Positions 8,865 to 16,470 of a stretch of 64,000 nt of DNA are shown in pieces. Position 1 is the stretch's first letter. Each line of letters opens with the position of its first letter. The translations under genes were made by a program, and so were the position numbers. A model generated the notes under the pieces. The model had not been told where the DNA came from. It made no database searches and saw only the letters and a program-made list of their open reading frames with translations. The DNA is taken from positions 1-64,000 of the forward strand of contig CAZRIV010000006.1 of NCBI GenBank assembly GCA_964600235.1. The letters are read 5' to 3'. The DNA comes from MWEI01 sp964600235 (lineage in GTDB: Bacteria; Desulfobacterota; Desulfomonilia; UBA1062).

Positions 8865-9326
8865 ATGCGATGCCCCAGGTGTTCTGGACTTGAAGACAAG
8901 GTGCTGCAGTCCAGGATCAGCCAGGACGGCACGTCCATCAGGCGCAGGAGGGAGTGCATCGCCTGCTCCCACCGCTATACCACCTATGAGCATATCGAGG
9001 AATTCATCCCCGTGGTTGTCAAGAAAGACGGCCGCAGGGAGCCCTTTGATGCCTCAAAGGTCGTATCCGGCATCATGACGGCCTGCGAAAAGAGGCCCGT
9101 GAGCATGGAGGCCATCGAGACCGTAAAGAACGTCCTCATCCAGGATATCCAGTCCAGGTGGGACAGGGAGGTTCCCTCGTCGTATATCGGGGAAAGGATC
9201 ATGGATGCACTGCACAAACTCGACCCCGTGGCCTATGTGCGGTTCGCGTCCGTGTATCGCGAGTTCAAGGACGTGAGCGAATTCATGGATGAGATCAAAG
9301 GCCTGCGTAAGACAAAGAGGCGATGA
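8865..9326 (+). CDS. nrdR: NrdR, ribonucleotide reductase transcriptional repressor
   Basis: A 153-residue regulator: an N-terminal zinc ribbon (Cys3, Cys6, Cys31, Cys34) followed by an ATP-cone domain (from VVKKDGRREPFDASKV). It senses ATP/dATP and represses nrd genes at NrdR boxes. Length and motif order match the family exactly. It follows glyA by six bases and precedes the riboflavin operon, the usual nrdR context. No ribonucleotide reductase gene is in the window. A long hairpin begins 38 bases after its stop. Confidence 0.96.
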   Translation: MRCPRCSGLEDKVLQSRISQDGTSIRRRRECIACSHRYTTYEHIEEFIPVVVKKDGRREPFDASKVVSGIMTACEKRPVSMEAIETVKNVLIQDIQSRWDREVPSSYIGERIMDALHKLDPVAYVRFASVYREFKDVSEFMDEIKGLRKTKRR

Positions 9327-9363
9327 GGTTAGAATCCGCTCGTTGGGATTTTGCATGAAAAAT

Positions 9364-9452
9364 CTAGCCCGTTCAACTTGATCATTTTCCCCTGGCGACA
9401 AGTGACAGGTTATGCTCCTTGCAGGGGAAAATGATCAAGTTGAACGGGCTAG
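9364..9452. repeat. Perfect 31 bp hairpin after nrdR (copy D)
   Basis: Arms 9364-9394 and 9422-9452 are perfect inverted repeats of 31 bases around a 27-base loop. The arm starts CTAGCCCGTTCAACTTGATC, so the CCGTTCAA...TGATC core resembles the stems at 30.5, 37.5 and 50.2 kb. A GATTTTGC octamer lies about 12 bases to its left, as in the short arm of the 37.5 kb copy. The right flank shows only weak likeness to the other copies. It sits between nrdR and ribD, both plus strand. It has no T-tract, so it is not a classical terminator. Confidence 0.8.
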
Positions 9453-9550
9453 GGCAAAGCCCTGCATCAATAAATGTCCTCTGCAAAGCTGAATATGAAT
9501 TCAAAGAGGTACAAAGCCTAACCATGCAAGGATTGTAAATAGACGGATAT

Positions 9551-10624
9551 ATGAACCACGACATCACCTTCATGACCCAGGCAGTGGACCTGGCCGGGCA
9601 GGCCATCGGCAGGACAGCGCCCAACCCCAGCGTCGGGGCCGTGGTGGTCAGGGACGGCCGGGTCATAGGCCGGGGATTCCATCCCAGGGCAGGCATGCCC
9701 CATGCCGAGGTCTATGCACTGGACGAGGCGGGAGACAGGGCACGGGGTGCAACCCTGTACGTGACCCTGGAGCCATGCAACCATCATGGGAAGACACCGC
9801 CGTGCACAGAGGCGATCATAAAGGCGGGCATATCCCGAGTGGTGGCAGGCACGCCGGATCCCAACCCGAAGGTTGCAGGCAAGGGCATTGCGAGGCTCAG
9901 GGAGGCGGGCATCCATGTGGATGTGGGGGTATGCGAAAAAGAATGTAAAGAGCTTATTGAATGGTATGCCTTCTGGATGAAAAAAGGCCGTCCCTATGTC
10001 ATCCTGAAAGCCGCCATAACCTTGGACGGCAAGGTGGCGTCTGCTACAGGGGATTCACAGTGGATCAGCTCTGAAGAATCCAGGGGCTACGTCCATGAGT
10101 TGAGGAACCGGGTGGACGGGATCATCGTCGGCATCGGTACCGTCACCAAGGATGATCCCATGCTTACCTGCCGTATGGAAGGGGGCCGCGACCCCATGAG
10201 GATCATCCTGGATCCCTTCTTCGAGGTGATGAAGGATGCCAGGTGCCTGGGGAAGGAGTCCATCTTATTCACGGCCAAACCACCGGACAGCAGAGTGGAG
10301 ATATCTGAGAGCGGCACCCGGATCGTGCAGCTCGAGGCCGATGCATCAGGCATGATCCCCTGGGAGGCGGTGCTCGTTCACCTCGGAGAGATGGGGCTGC
10401 ATGCCGTCATGGTCGAAGGCGGCAGCGGCATATATTCGAGTCTGCTCAAAAGCGGCCTTGCGGACAGGCTGCTTTTCTTCATAGCACCCAAGATCCTGGG
10501 AGGCGGCCTGCCGCTGGTGGACTGGGGCAGCCCTTCCCGTATTGCAGATGCCCTGGGTTTCGTGATAGCACAGGTGCGCCTCGTGGGCGGGGATATCCTC
10601 GTGGAAGGAACTCTGGAGGGATAA
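9551..10624 (+). CDS. ribD: Bifunctional diaminohydroxyphosphoribosylaminopyrimidine deaminase / reductase
   Basis: Performs the second and third steps of riboflavin synthesis. The N-terminal cytidine-deaminase-like domain has zinc ligands His51 (PHAE, with Glu53 catalytic), Cys76 (LEPCNHHGKTPPC) and Cys85. The C-terminal reductase domain begins about residue 150 (RPYVILKAAITLDGKVA) and includes VEGGSGIYSSLL and LGGG. Length 357 is normal. It opens the ribD-ribE-ribBA-ribH-nusB operon. I looked for an FMN riboswitch in the 224 bases upstream and saw none; that spacer holds a long hairpin instead. Confidence 0.96.
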   Translation: MNHDITFMTQAVDLAGQAIGRTAPNPSVGAVVVRDGRVIGRGFHPRAGMPHAEVYALDEAGDRARGATLYVTLEPCNHHGKTPPCTEAIIKAGISRVVAGTPDPNPKVAGKGIARLREAGIHVDVGVCEKECKELIEWYAFWMKKGRPYVILKAAITLDGKVASATGDSQWISSEESRGYVHELRNRVDGIIVGIGTVTKDDPMLTCRMEGGRDPMRIILDPFFEVMKDARCLGKESILFTAKPPDSRVEISESGTRIVQLEADASGMIPWEAVLVHLGEMGLHAVMVEGGSGIYSSLLKSGLADRLLFFIAPKILGGGLPLVDWGSPSRIADALGFVIAQVRLVGGDILVEGTLEG

Positions 10625-10625
10625 C

Positions 10626-11270
10626 ATGTTTACCGGGATCATCGAGTCGGTGGGGAAGATAAAGTCAAAACAGCCCTACGGGCAGGGGTTCGTGCTGGAG
10701 GTCGACACGGCGCTCGATCTCTCGGGCGACGCCGTCGGCGACAGCGTCGCCGTGGACGGGGTATGCCTGACCATCACCGCCGTGAAAGGCAGTGTATTCT
10801 CTGCGAATGCCTCTGCCGAGACCATCTCCCGTACGACGTTTTCTGAGATGAGGCCGGGCGCGCAGGTGAACATCGAACGGGCGCTCACGCTTTCCAAGAG
10901 GCTCGGAGGGCATATCGTGCTCGGCCACGTGGACACGGTGGGCAGGATCCTCCAGAAGGACCCCTCGGGCGAATCGGTCCGCATCAAGGTGGGCTTCGAA
11001 CGGTCGTATGCAAAGTACGTGATCGAAAAGGGGTCCATTGCCATAGACGGTATTTCGCTCACCATAAATGAGGTGTTCAGGGATGCATTTATCGTGAACA
11101 TCATAGAACACACGGCCCAATCCACTTCCTTGACACCCAAATCCCCGGGTGATAGGGTGAACCTCGAATTCGACGTGCTGGGTAAGTACGTGGAAAGCCT
11201 GCTGAACAGGGACACTGGCATGAGCCTGAAAGACCTTCTCACAAAGCAGGGTTTTCTCAAAAGGGAGTAG
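10626..11270 (+). CDS. ribE: Riboflavin synthase alpha subunit
   Basis: Catalyses dismutation of two 6,7-dimethyl-8-ribityllumazine molecules to riboflavin and the pyrimidine precursor. The 214 residues comprise two lumazine-binding repeats: the first opens MFTGIIE and has VDGVCLTI, the second has GHVDTVGRI and IDGISLTINEV. It follows ribD by one base, so translation is coupled. The gene is called ribE or ribC depending on the species. Confidence 0.96.
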   Translation: MFTGIIESVGKIKSKQPYGQGFVLEVDTALDLSGDAVGDSVAVDGVCLTITAVKGSVFSANASAETISRTTFSEMRPGAQVNIERALTLSKRLGGHIVLGHVDTVGRILQKDPSGESVRIKVGFERSYAKYVIEKGSIAIDGISLTINEVFRDAFIVNIIEHTAQSTSLTPKSPGDRVNLEFDVLGKYVESLLNRDTGMSLKDLLTKQGFLKRE

Positions 11271-11276
11271 AGTCGT

Positions 11277-12479
11277 ATGCCTACGTGCACCGCTGAAGAA
11301 GCCATCAAAGATCTGCTGCAGGGAAAGATGATCATCCTCGTGGATGACGAAGACCGGGAGAACGAGGGAGACCTCACCATGGCGGCCGAGTTCGTCACTG
11401 CGGACGCCATAAACTTCATGACCAAATACGGGAGAGGCCTGGTGTGCCTGGCCCTGGACTCCGAGATAGCGGACAGGCTCGACCTGCAGCCCATGGTCAG
11501 GGACAATACGAGCAAGTTCGGCACCGGATTCACGGTGTCCATCGAGGCAAAAAAGGGTGTGACCACCGGCATTTCAGCCGCCGACAGGGCCGTGACCATA
11601 CGCACCGCCATTGCCCCTGACACAAAAGCCGACGACTTGGCGCGGCCGGGACACATCTTTCCCTTGCGGGCCAAAGCGGGCGGGACCCTTGTCCGCACCG
11701 GACAGACGGAAGGCTCCGTGGACCTGTGCAGGATGGCAGGGCTCAGGCCCGGGGCGGTCATCTGCGAGATCATGAACGACGACGGCACCATGGCACGAAG
11801 GCCCCAGCTCGAAGAATTCGCAGCGACCCATGACCTGAAGATCTGCACCATAGCCGATATCATCGCCCACCGCATCCGCAACGAGATCCTGGTGCGCGAG
11901 GTTGTCCGGGCCAAGCTGCCCACGGAATTCGGCGTGTTCGAACTGGTGGGCTTTGACAATGACATCGACAAAAAGGAGCATGTGGCGCTGGTCAAGGGCG
12001 ATATCAACCCCGATGAGCCGGTGCTGGTGCGGGTACACTCCGAATGCCTCACCGGTGACATGTTTCATTCCATGCGCTGCGACTGCGGCGACCAGCTTCA
12101 CCGGGCCATGGAGATGGTCGAGGAAGAAGGCAAGGGGGTCATCGTGTACATGCGGCAGGAGGGCCGGGGGATAGGGCTTATCAACAAGATCAGGGCCTAC
12201 CACCTCCAGGACAAGGGCCGCGACACGGTGGAGGCCAACATCGAGCTCGGGTTCGCCGCGGATCTGAGGGATTACGGCATCGGCGCGCAGATCCTGGTTT
12301 ACCTGGGTGTGCGCAAGATGAAGCTCATGACCAACAATCCCAAGAAGATCATAGGCCTCGAGGGCTATGGCCTGGAGATCACGGAGCGGGTCTCGATTGA
12401 GATCCCACCCACAAAGGAAAATCAGAGGTATCTGAAGACCAAGAAGGATAAGATGGGTCACATTCTGGAGGTGGTATAA
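11277..12479 (+). CDS. ribBA: Fused DHBP synthase / GTP cyclohydrolase II
   Basis: A 400-residue fusion supplying both riboflavin precursors. Residues 1 to about 200 are 3,4-dihydroxy-2-butanone 4-phosphate synthase with the acidic DDEDRENEGDL motif (23-33) and the RPGHIFPL block. Residues about 205 to 400 are GTP cyclohydrolase II with zinc-binding HSECLTGD...RCDCGDQL and QEGRGIGL. Both halves keep their catalytic signatures, although some fusions have one dead domain. It makes DHBP from ribulose 5-phosphate, the product of RpiB encoded upstream. Confidence 0.96.
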   Translation: MPTCTAEEAIKDLLQGKMIILVDDEDRENEGDLTMAAEFVTADAINFMTKYGRGLVCLALDSEIADRLDLQPMVRDNTSKFGTGFTVSIEAKKGVTTGISAADRAVTIRTAIAPDTKADDLARPGHIFPLRAKAGGTLVRTGQTEGSVDLCRMAGLRPGAVICEIMNDDGTMARRPQLEEFAATHDLKICTIADIIAHRIRNEILVREVVRAKLPTEFGVFELVGFDNDIDKKEHVALVKGDINPDEPVLVRVHSECLTGDMFHSMRCDCGDQLHRAMEMVEEEGKGVIVYMRQEGRGIGLINKIRAYHLQDKGRDTVEANIELGFAADLRDYGIGAQILVYLGVRKMKLMTNNPKKIIGLEGYGLEITERVSIEIPPTKENQRYLKTKKDKMGHILEVV

Positions 12480-12480
12480 G

Positions 12481-12945
12481 ATGGCGCATGTCATTGAAGG
12501 CAAACTGCTGGGCAAGGGTAAGAAGGTCGCGATCGTTGCGAGCCGGTTCAACGACTTCATCACCGCTCGGCTCATGGAAGGGGCGCTCGATGCCCTGAAC
12601 AGGCATGGGGTGGCGGATAAGGACATCTCCATCTACCGTGTCCCCGGGGCCTTTGAGATACCCTCGGTTGCCAGGAGGCTTGCTTCAGGAGACAGTGCGG
12701 ACGGCATCATCTGCCTGGGTGCGGTCATCAGGGGATCTACCCCGCACTTCGACTATGTGGCCTCCGAGGTGAGCAAGGGAGTCGCCCATGTGGGGCTCGA
12801 AGCGAAGATGCCGGTGATCTTCGGGGTTCTCACCACCGATACCATAGAGCAGGCCATAGAGCGTGCAGGGACAAAATCCGGGAACAAGGGTTTTGATGCG
12901 GCAATGGCCCTGCTCGAGATGATGGACCTCTATTCCCAGATCTGA
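12481..12945 (+). CDS. ribH: 6,7-dimethyl-8-ribityllumazine synthase
   Basis: A 154-residue lumazine synthase that condenses the RibD-pathway amine with DHBP. It has VASRFNDFIT, VPGAFEIP, LGAVIRGSTPHFDYV with the catalytic His, and FGVLTTDTIEQA. GGAGGT lies upstream and it begins one base after ribBA, so the two are coupled. Members form 60-subunit or pentameric shells; nothing here shows which. Confidence 0.96.
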   Translation: MAHVIEGKLLGKGKKVAIVASRFNDFITARLMEGALDALNRHGVADKDISIYRVPGAFEIPSVARRLASGDSADGIICLGAVIRGSTPHFDYVASEVSKGVAHVGLEAKMPVIFGVLTTDTIEQAIERAGTKSGNKGFDAAMALLEMMDLYSQI

Positions 12946-12953
12946 AGCCGTTT

Positions 12954-13376
12954 ATGAAGCAAAGGACGCGGGCACGAGAGGTAGCGCTGCAGTATCTCTA
13001 TCAGATCGACATCACCAGCAGCCATACCGAAAAGACGCTTTCAGACTTCTTCGCGCACTTTGTGGAGGAAAAGGACAAGGATCTCGTCCCCTATGCTCGT
13101 GAGCTTGCTGAAGGGGTGTGCGAATACCTGCCCCAGATCGATTCCCTCATAGAGAAGGCCTCCGATAACTGGAAGGTGAGCCGCATGTCCACCACAGACC
13201 GGAATATCCTGCGCATAGCCACCTATGAGATGGCGTACCGGGAAGACGTTCCCTACAAGGTGGTCATCAACGAGGCCATCGAGGTGGCCAAGCGGTTCGG
13301 TTCTCACCGTTTCCCATCGTTCGCCAATGGGGTGCTGGACAAGATCTGGAACGAGATATCGGGTGATGTCAGTTAA
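12954..13376 (+). CDS. nusB: Transcription antitermination factor NusB
   Basis: A 140-residue all-helical protein. RTRAREVALQYLYQIDIT opens the fold; NILRIATYEMAYREDVPYKVVINEAIEVAKRFG is the conserved C-terminal half (shown here as separate signature runs DVPYKVVINEA and AKRFG). It binds boxA RNA with NusE to prevent premature termination in rRNA operons. The ribH-nusB pairing is widespread. It ends the operon; a 34 bp hairpin lies 72 bases after its stop. Confidence 0.94.
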   Translation: MKQRTRAREVALQYLYQIDITSSHTEKTLSDFFAHFVEEKDKDLVPYARELAEGVCEYLPQIDSLIEKASDNWKVSRMSTTDRNILRIATYEMAYREDVPYKVVINEAIEVAKRFGSHRFPSFANGVLDKIWNEISGDVS

Positions 13377-13447
13377 AAGAAAATATCAGTAAATTTATGA
13401 GATAACTTTTCTGATACTGAAAAGAAATCACCAAACTAAAAACCTAA

Positions 13448-13520
13448 CCCGTACAAAACATTGATTCAGGCAAGTGCACGCAAAAGGCGTGCACTTGCCT
13501 GAATCAATGTTTTGTACGGG
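13448..13520. repeat. Perfect 34 bp hairpin between convergent genes (copy E)
   Basis: Arms 13448-13481 and 13487-13520 are exact inverted repeats around the five-base loop AAAAG. The arm opens CCCGTACAAAACATTGATTC, recalling the CCGT..AAAACA..TGAT start of the 37.5 kb stem. It lies between nusB and the convergent pentapeptide gene, so it could serve the 3' ends of both. It lacks a T-tract on either side. The terminal repeats seen with the 30.4, 37.5 and 50.1 kb copies are not evident here. Confidence 0.85.
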
Positions 13521-13570
13521 CCAATTAAAGGACTGAAAACACAGACTTTCTTGATGGTGCGCCGGGAGCT

Positions 13571-14275
13571 TTACTTTATAAGTCCCTGTACCTTGGCGCG
13601 TTCCACGATGAGGCCGCGCTGCCTGCTGCCGGTGATATCAAGGAAGCGGGCCTGTACGAGGGTCAGGTCCGCCCGGTCGAGCAGGGAGTTGGTGATGCAA
13701 ACTTCCTCCAGGACAGCCCCGGCCAGCGAGGTGAGGGTGAGGTTCGATTTGTTGATTTTTGTTCTTACGATGTAGGAAAGCCCGAAATTTGCCTCTGTGA
13801 GGTCGCATTCATTCAGGGTGCAGTTCTCGATGAGGCAGAAAAGGAACTTGGCCTTCTGCAGGCGGGAGCCTGTGAGGTCCAGGTTCTTGAGTGTGGAATG
13901 GGTGATGGTGGCCCCTTCCAGGTTTGTTTTATTCATTTCCTTGTCCGTGATCGTGATCCGGTTGAGACGGCTGTTCATGAATGTCACCCTGCTGAGCAGG
14001 CATGAACTGAAGTCCACATCATTGATCGTCACCTCGGAAAGGTGGCAACCTGAGAGGTTCGTGTTCTTGAATATCGTGCCTTCAAGTTTTGTCCTTTCCA
14101 GGTGAGACTCTTCAAAGTTTGTGTCCGTGAGGTTCACCTTGCTCAGGTCCGAGCCCCTCATGTTGGCGCCGCCAAGGTCGAGTCCGGACAGATCTAGTCC
14201 CTTGAGATACTCCCCTTCAACCGGGGTTCCCATGGAAATGGCTTCATAGAGTTTGTCTCTGTCAAAGGTATTCAT
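13571..14275 (-). CDS. Pentapeptide repeat protein
   Basis: A 234-residue protein built almost wholly of A(D/N)LXX-type pentapeptides, for example LSGLDLGGANMRGSDLSKVNL, with only a short N-terminal helix before them. Such proteins fold as a right-handed quadrilateral beta-helix. Known members mimic DNA (gyrase protection) or act as scaffolds; the sequence does not say which. No signal peptide is visible, so it is probably cytosolic. Its start overlaps the stop of the FapA-like gene by 4 bases (ATGA), so the two proteins are probably made together. Confidence 0.88.
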   Translation of the reverse strand: MNTFDRDKLYEAISMGTPVEGEYLKGLDLSGLDLGGANMRGSDLSKVNLTDTNFEESHLERTKLEGTIFKNTNLSGCHLSEVTINDVDFSSCLLSRVTFMNSRLNRITITDKEMNKTNLEGATITHSTLKNLDLTGSRLQKAKFLFCLIENCTLNECDLTEANFGLSYIVRTKINKSNLTLTSLAGAVLEEVCITNSLLDRADLTLVQARFLDITGSRQRGLIVERAKVQGLIK

Positions 14276-15699
14276 TCGCCGGACTCCAGGAGCTTTTTGA
14301 CCTCGGGGGCAAGGGTGAATTCGGCCTCTTTTATCTCCCCGTCTTTCAGGTAGAAATGCACCCCTGATTTGGAACCGGTGATGGTCATGCCGAGGAGGCC
14401 GATGTTGATATCCGTCTGGTCGTATACCGTGCCTTCGATGTAGATGTTGCCCTGGTGGGTCTTGTGGATTTTCTCCACGATCTCCATGATCTTCGCATTC
14501 TGTGTGGTGAGGATTTTGCGCAGTGTCTCCATGGCATCCAGAATCTTCGTATAAAGCATTTCCTGCTGGCGGCTGAGTTCACTGGTCGCTTTCAGGGTAC
14601 GCAGTTTTGTAAGGGATGATTGGAACTTCTGAAATTCGTCTATCTTATCAGCGATTTCATCCTTGATTCTCAGCTGCTCACGGTGAAGAACCGGGCTGCG
14701 CCCGATGCTGATGACCGTCTTCCCGCCGGCAGTCTCCTGGCCGATGGTGTGGCAATAGACGCAGATGTCGGAAGACACCTTGCTGGTGGTTATGAATCCG
14801 TTCGAGTTTTTCACAATGACGGGTCCGATGGCCGACACCAGACTGTTGCGTATATAGCCGTCGACGATGATCTCCTTTTCGGAGATTACATGGGCATCCT
14901 GGATGAACCGGGCATGGATCTTACCGTTGGCCGTAATCATGGCCTCTTCCTGCCCCATGATGCCGCCTGCTATGATTATGTCCCCTCCGGCCTCCAGGAT
15001 CACCTTGCCCACGGTGGAAGCGATGGTGATGTTTTCCCCGGCATGGATCTCATACCCGTCTCCCACCTCTCCCTGTACCACGACCGATCCGTTGAAACGG
15101 ATATTCCCCACGGATGCATCCACGTCATGCACTACATAGGACGGTTCGACGTTTATGGCGTTCTCCAGCCAGACCACCATGCCGTCGATGGCGGCAAAGA
15201 TCTGGTTCCTGTCGGATGAGTAGGTGACGTTCTTTGCGCCGGGCAATTTCGCAGCAGCGCCGGGTTTGCCGGCTATCTCTTCTCCTTTTACCGTCACGCC
15301 GGGTTTCCCTGGCCGAGGGGGGATCAACTCGCACAGGGGATCGCCCTTCTTCACGTTCTGGATAAGGTTCAGATCCCTCAGGTTTACCTTGCCCGAGGCA
15401 TCCTCCTTGAAGGTCGCCTTGGTGCGGCCGGTGTCGAAGTGGAATTTCACATACCCGTCTTTGCCCTCTTCGGGGGCCTGGCCCCGGGCAATCTCCACCC
15501 ACTTGTTGACGGTCTTATTCAAGACGATCTGTCCTATGGGCTCAGTCAGGAGACCTACAGTGATCCCCTCGTCCTTGATGGCCTTGAGCAGGTCATCGAC
15601 GTTGAGGGTGTTCACCTCGGTGCCCGACGGGACGATCTTGACAGAGGCAGCCAGCCCTCCCTCGGTGAGGTTGAATTCAATGGAGTAGTCCTTATCCAC
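14272..15699 (-). CDS. FapA/DUF342 family beta-helix protein
   Basis: A 475-residue member of the FapA (DUF342) family. The N-terminal domain ends in KKGDPLCELIPPRPGKPG. A central right-handed beta-helix of repeated V/I-G-rich rungs follows (VGNIRFNGSVVVQGEVGDG onward), then a coiled-coil of about 60 residues (HREQLRIKDEIADKIDEFQK) and a final beta segment. Family members are implicated in polymer assembly or cell-shape functions; the role is unproven. The apparent start is GTG at 15699 and I see no clear ribosome binding site. It is coupled to the pentapeptide gene, another beta-helix protein. Confidence 0.82.
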   Translation of the reverse strand: MDKDYSIEFNLTEGGLAASVKIVPSGTEVNTLNVDDLLKAIKDEGITVGLLTEPIGQIVLNKTVNKWVEIARGQAPEEGKDGYVKFHFDTGRTKATFKEDASGKVNLRDLNLIQNVKKGDPLCELIPPRPGKPGVTVKGEEIAGKPGAAAKLPGAKNVTYSSDRNQIFAAIDGMVVWLENAINVEPSYVVHDVDASVGNIRFNGSVVVQGEVGDGYEIHAGENITIASTVGKVILEAGGDIIIAGGIMGQEEAMITANGKIHARFIQDAHVISEKEIIVDGYIRNSLVSAIGPVIVKNSNGFITTSKVSSDICVYCHTIGQETAGGKTVISIGRSPVLHREQLRIKDEIADKIDEFQKFQSSLTKLRTLKATSELSRQQEMLYTKILDAMETLRKILTTQNAKIMEIVEKIHKTHQGNIYIEGTVYDQTDINIGLLGMTITGSKSGVHFYLKDGEIKEAEFTLAPEVKKLLESGE

Positions 15700-15810
15700 A
15701 AGGATGGATTCGGATTTTCATCCGGAAAACTTAAAATAATTTCTCTTGACTGACAGGTATACGTCCCGTACGTGAAGGGGGTTATATGTGCATAAAAAGG
15801 TGGGATGCGG

Positions 15811-16470
15811 ATGAACGTGCGCGAAATAGAAAGGCTTGGCATAAAGGGATTCCTGGATGCCGAGGAGGGCAAGGCGCTCTACGGACTCGCCCTCGGTGTA
15901 AGCACAAAGGGCCCTGTGCTCGAGATCGGGGGGTACTGCGGGAAATCAACCCTGTACCTTGGTCTAGCCTGCAGGAAAAACAGCAGCATCCTTTTTTCCA
16001 TAGACCATCATCGGGGCTCCGAGGAACAGCAGCCGGGACAGGAGTATTTCGACAGCGAGCTATACGATGATAAGGAGGGTAAGGTCGATACCTTCAGGCT
16101 TTTCCGTAAGGCCATCGAGCTTTCGGACCTCCTGGACACCGTTGTACCCATGGTGAGCACCTCGGCCGTGGTGGCGCGCATGTGGGCCACGCCGCTGGCC
16201 ATGGTTTTCATCGATGGGTCTCATGCCTACCCGGCGGTCTTTTCGGATTATGTATCGTGGTCACCCCGGCTTATCCCGGGCGGCATCCTGGCCATACACG
16301 ACATCTTTCCCGATCCGGCCAAGGGGGGTCAGGCGCCATACTACATATACAAACTTGCCGTTGATTCGGGTCTGTATGAAGAGCTTCCCATGGTAAAGAC
16401 TTTAGGGGTGCTGAAGAAGCGGGGGCCGCTGGATATCCCCCGCGAACTCTATTCAAAACGCGATTGGTAG
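15811..16470 (+). CDS. Class I SAM-dependent methyltransferase-like protein
   Basis: A 219-residue protein with a Rossmann methyltransferase core: the glycine loop VLEIGGYCGKST, an acidic end to strand 2 (FSIDHHRG), and MVFIDGSHAYPAVFSDY followed by GGILAIHD, the pattern of the class I family acting on small or sugar substrates. The ATG at 15811 has AAGGTGG seven bases upstream; an in-frame ATG at 15805 sits too close to it. The substrate is unknown. It converges on the radical SAM gene and the two coding regions overlap by 18 bases at their 3' ends. Confidence 0.75.
   Translation: MNVREIERLGIKGFLDAEEGKALYGLALGVSTKGPVLEIGGYCGKSTLYLGLACRKNSSILFSIDHHRGSEEQQPGQEYFDSELYDDKEGKVDTFRLFRKAIELSDLLDTVVPMVSTSAVVARMWATPLAMVFIDGSHAYPAVFSDYVSWSPRLIPGGILAIHDIFPDPAKGGQAPYYIYKLAVDSGLYEELPMVKTLGVLKKRGPLDIPRELYSKRDW

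Noticed and set aside
10676..12061. A 461-codon minus-strand frame over ribE and ribBA
   Set aside because: It lies wholly antisense to two clearly recognised riboflavin genes and is rich in Ser, Arg and Met, as expected of a shadow frame.
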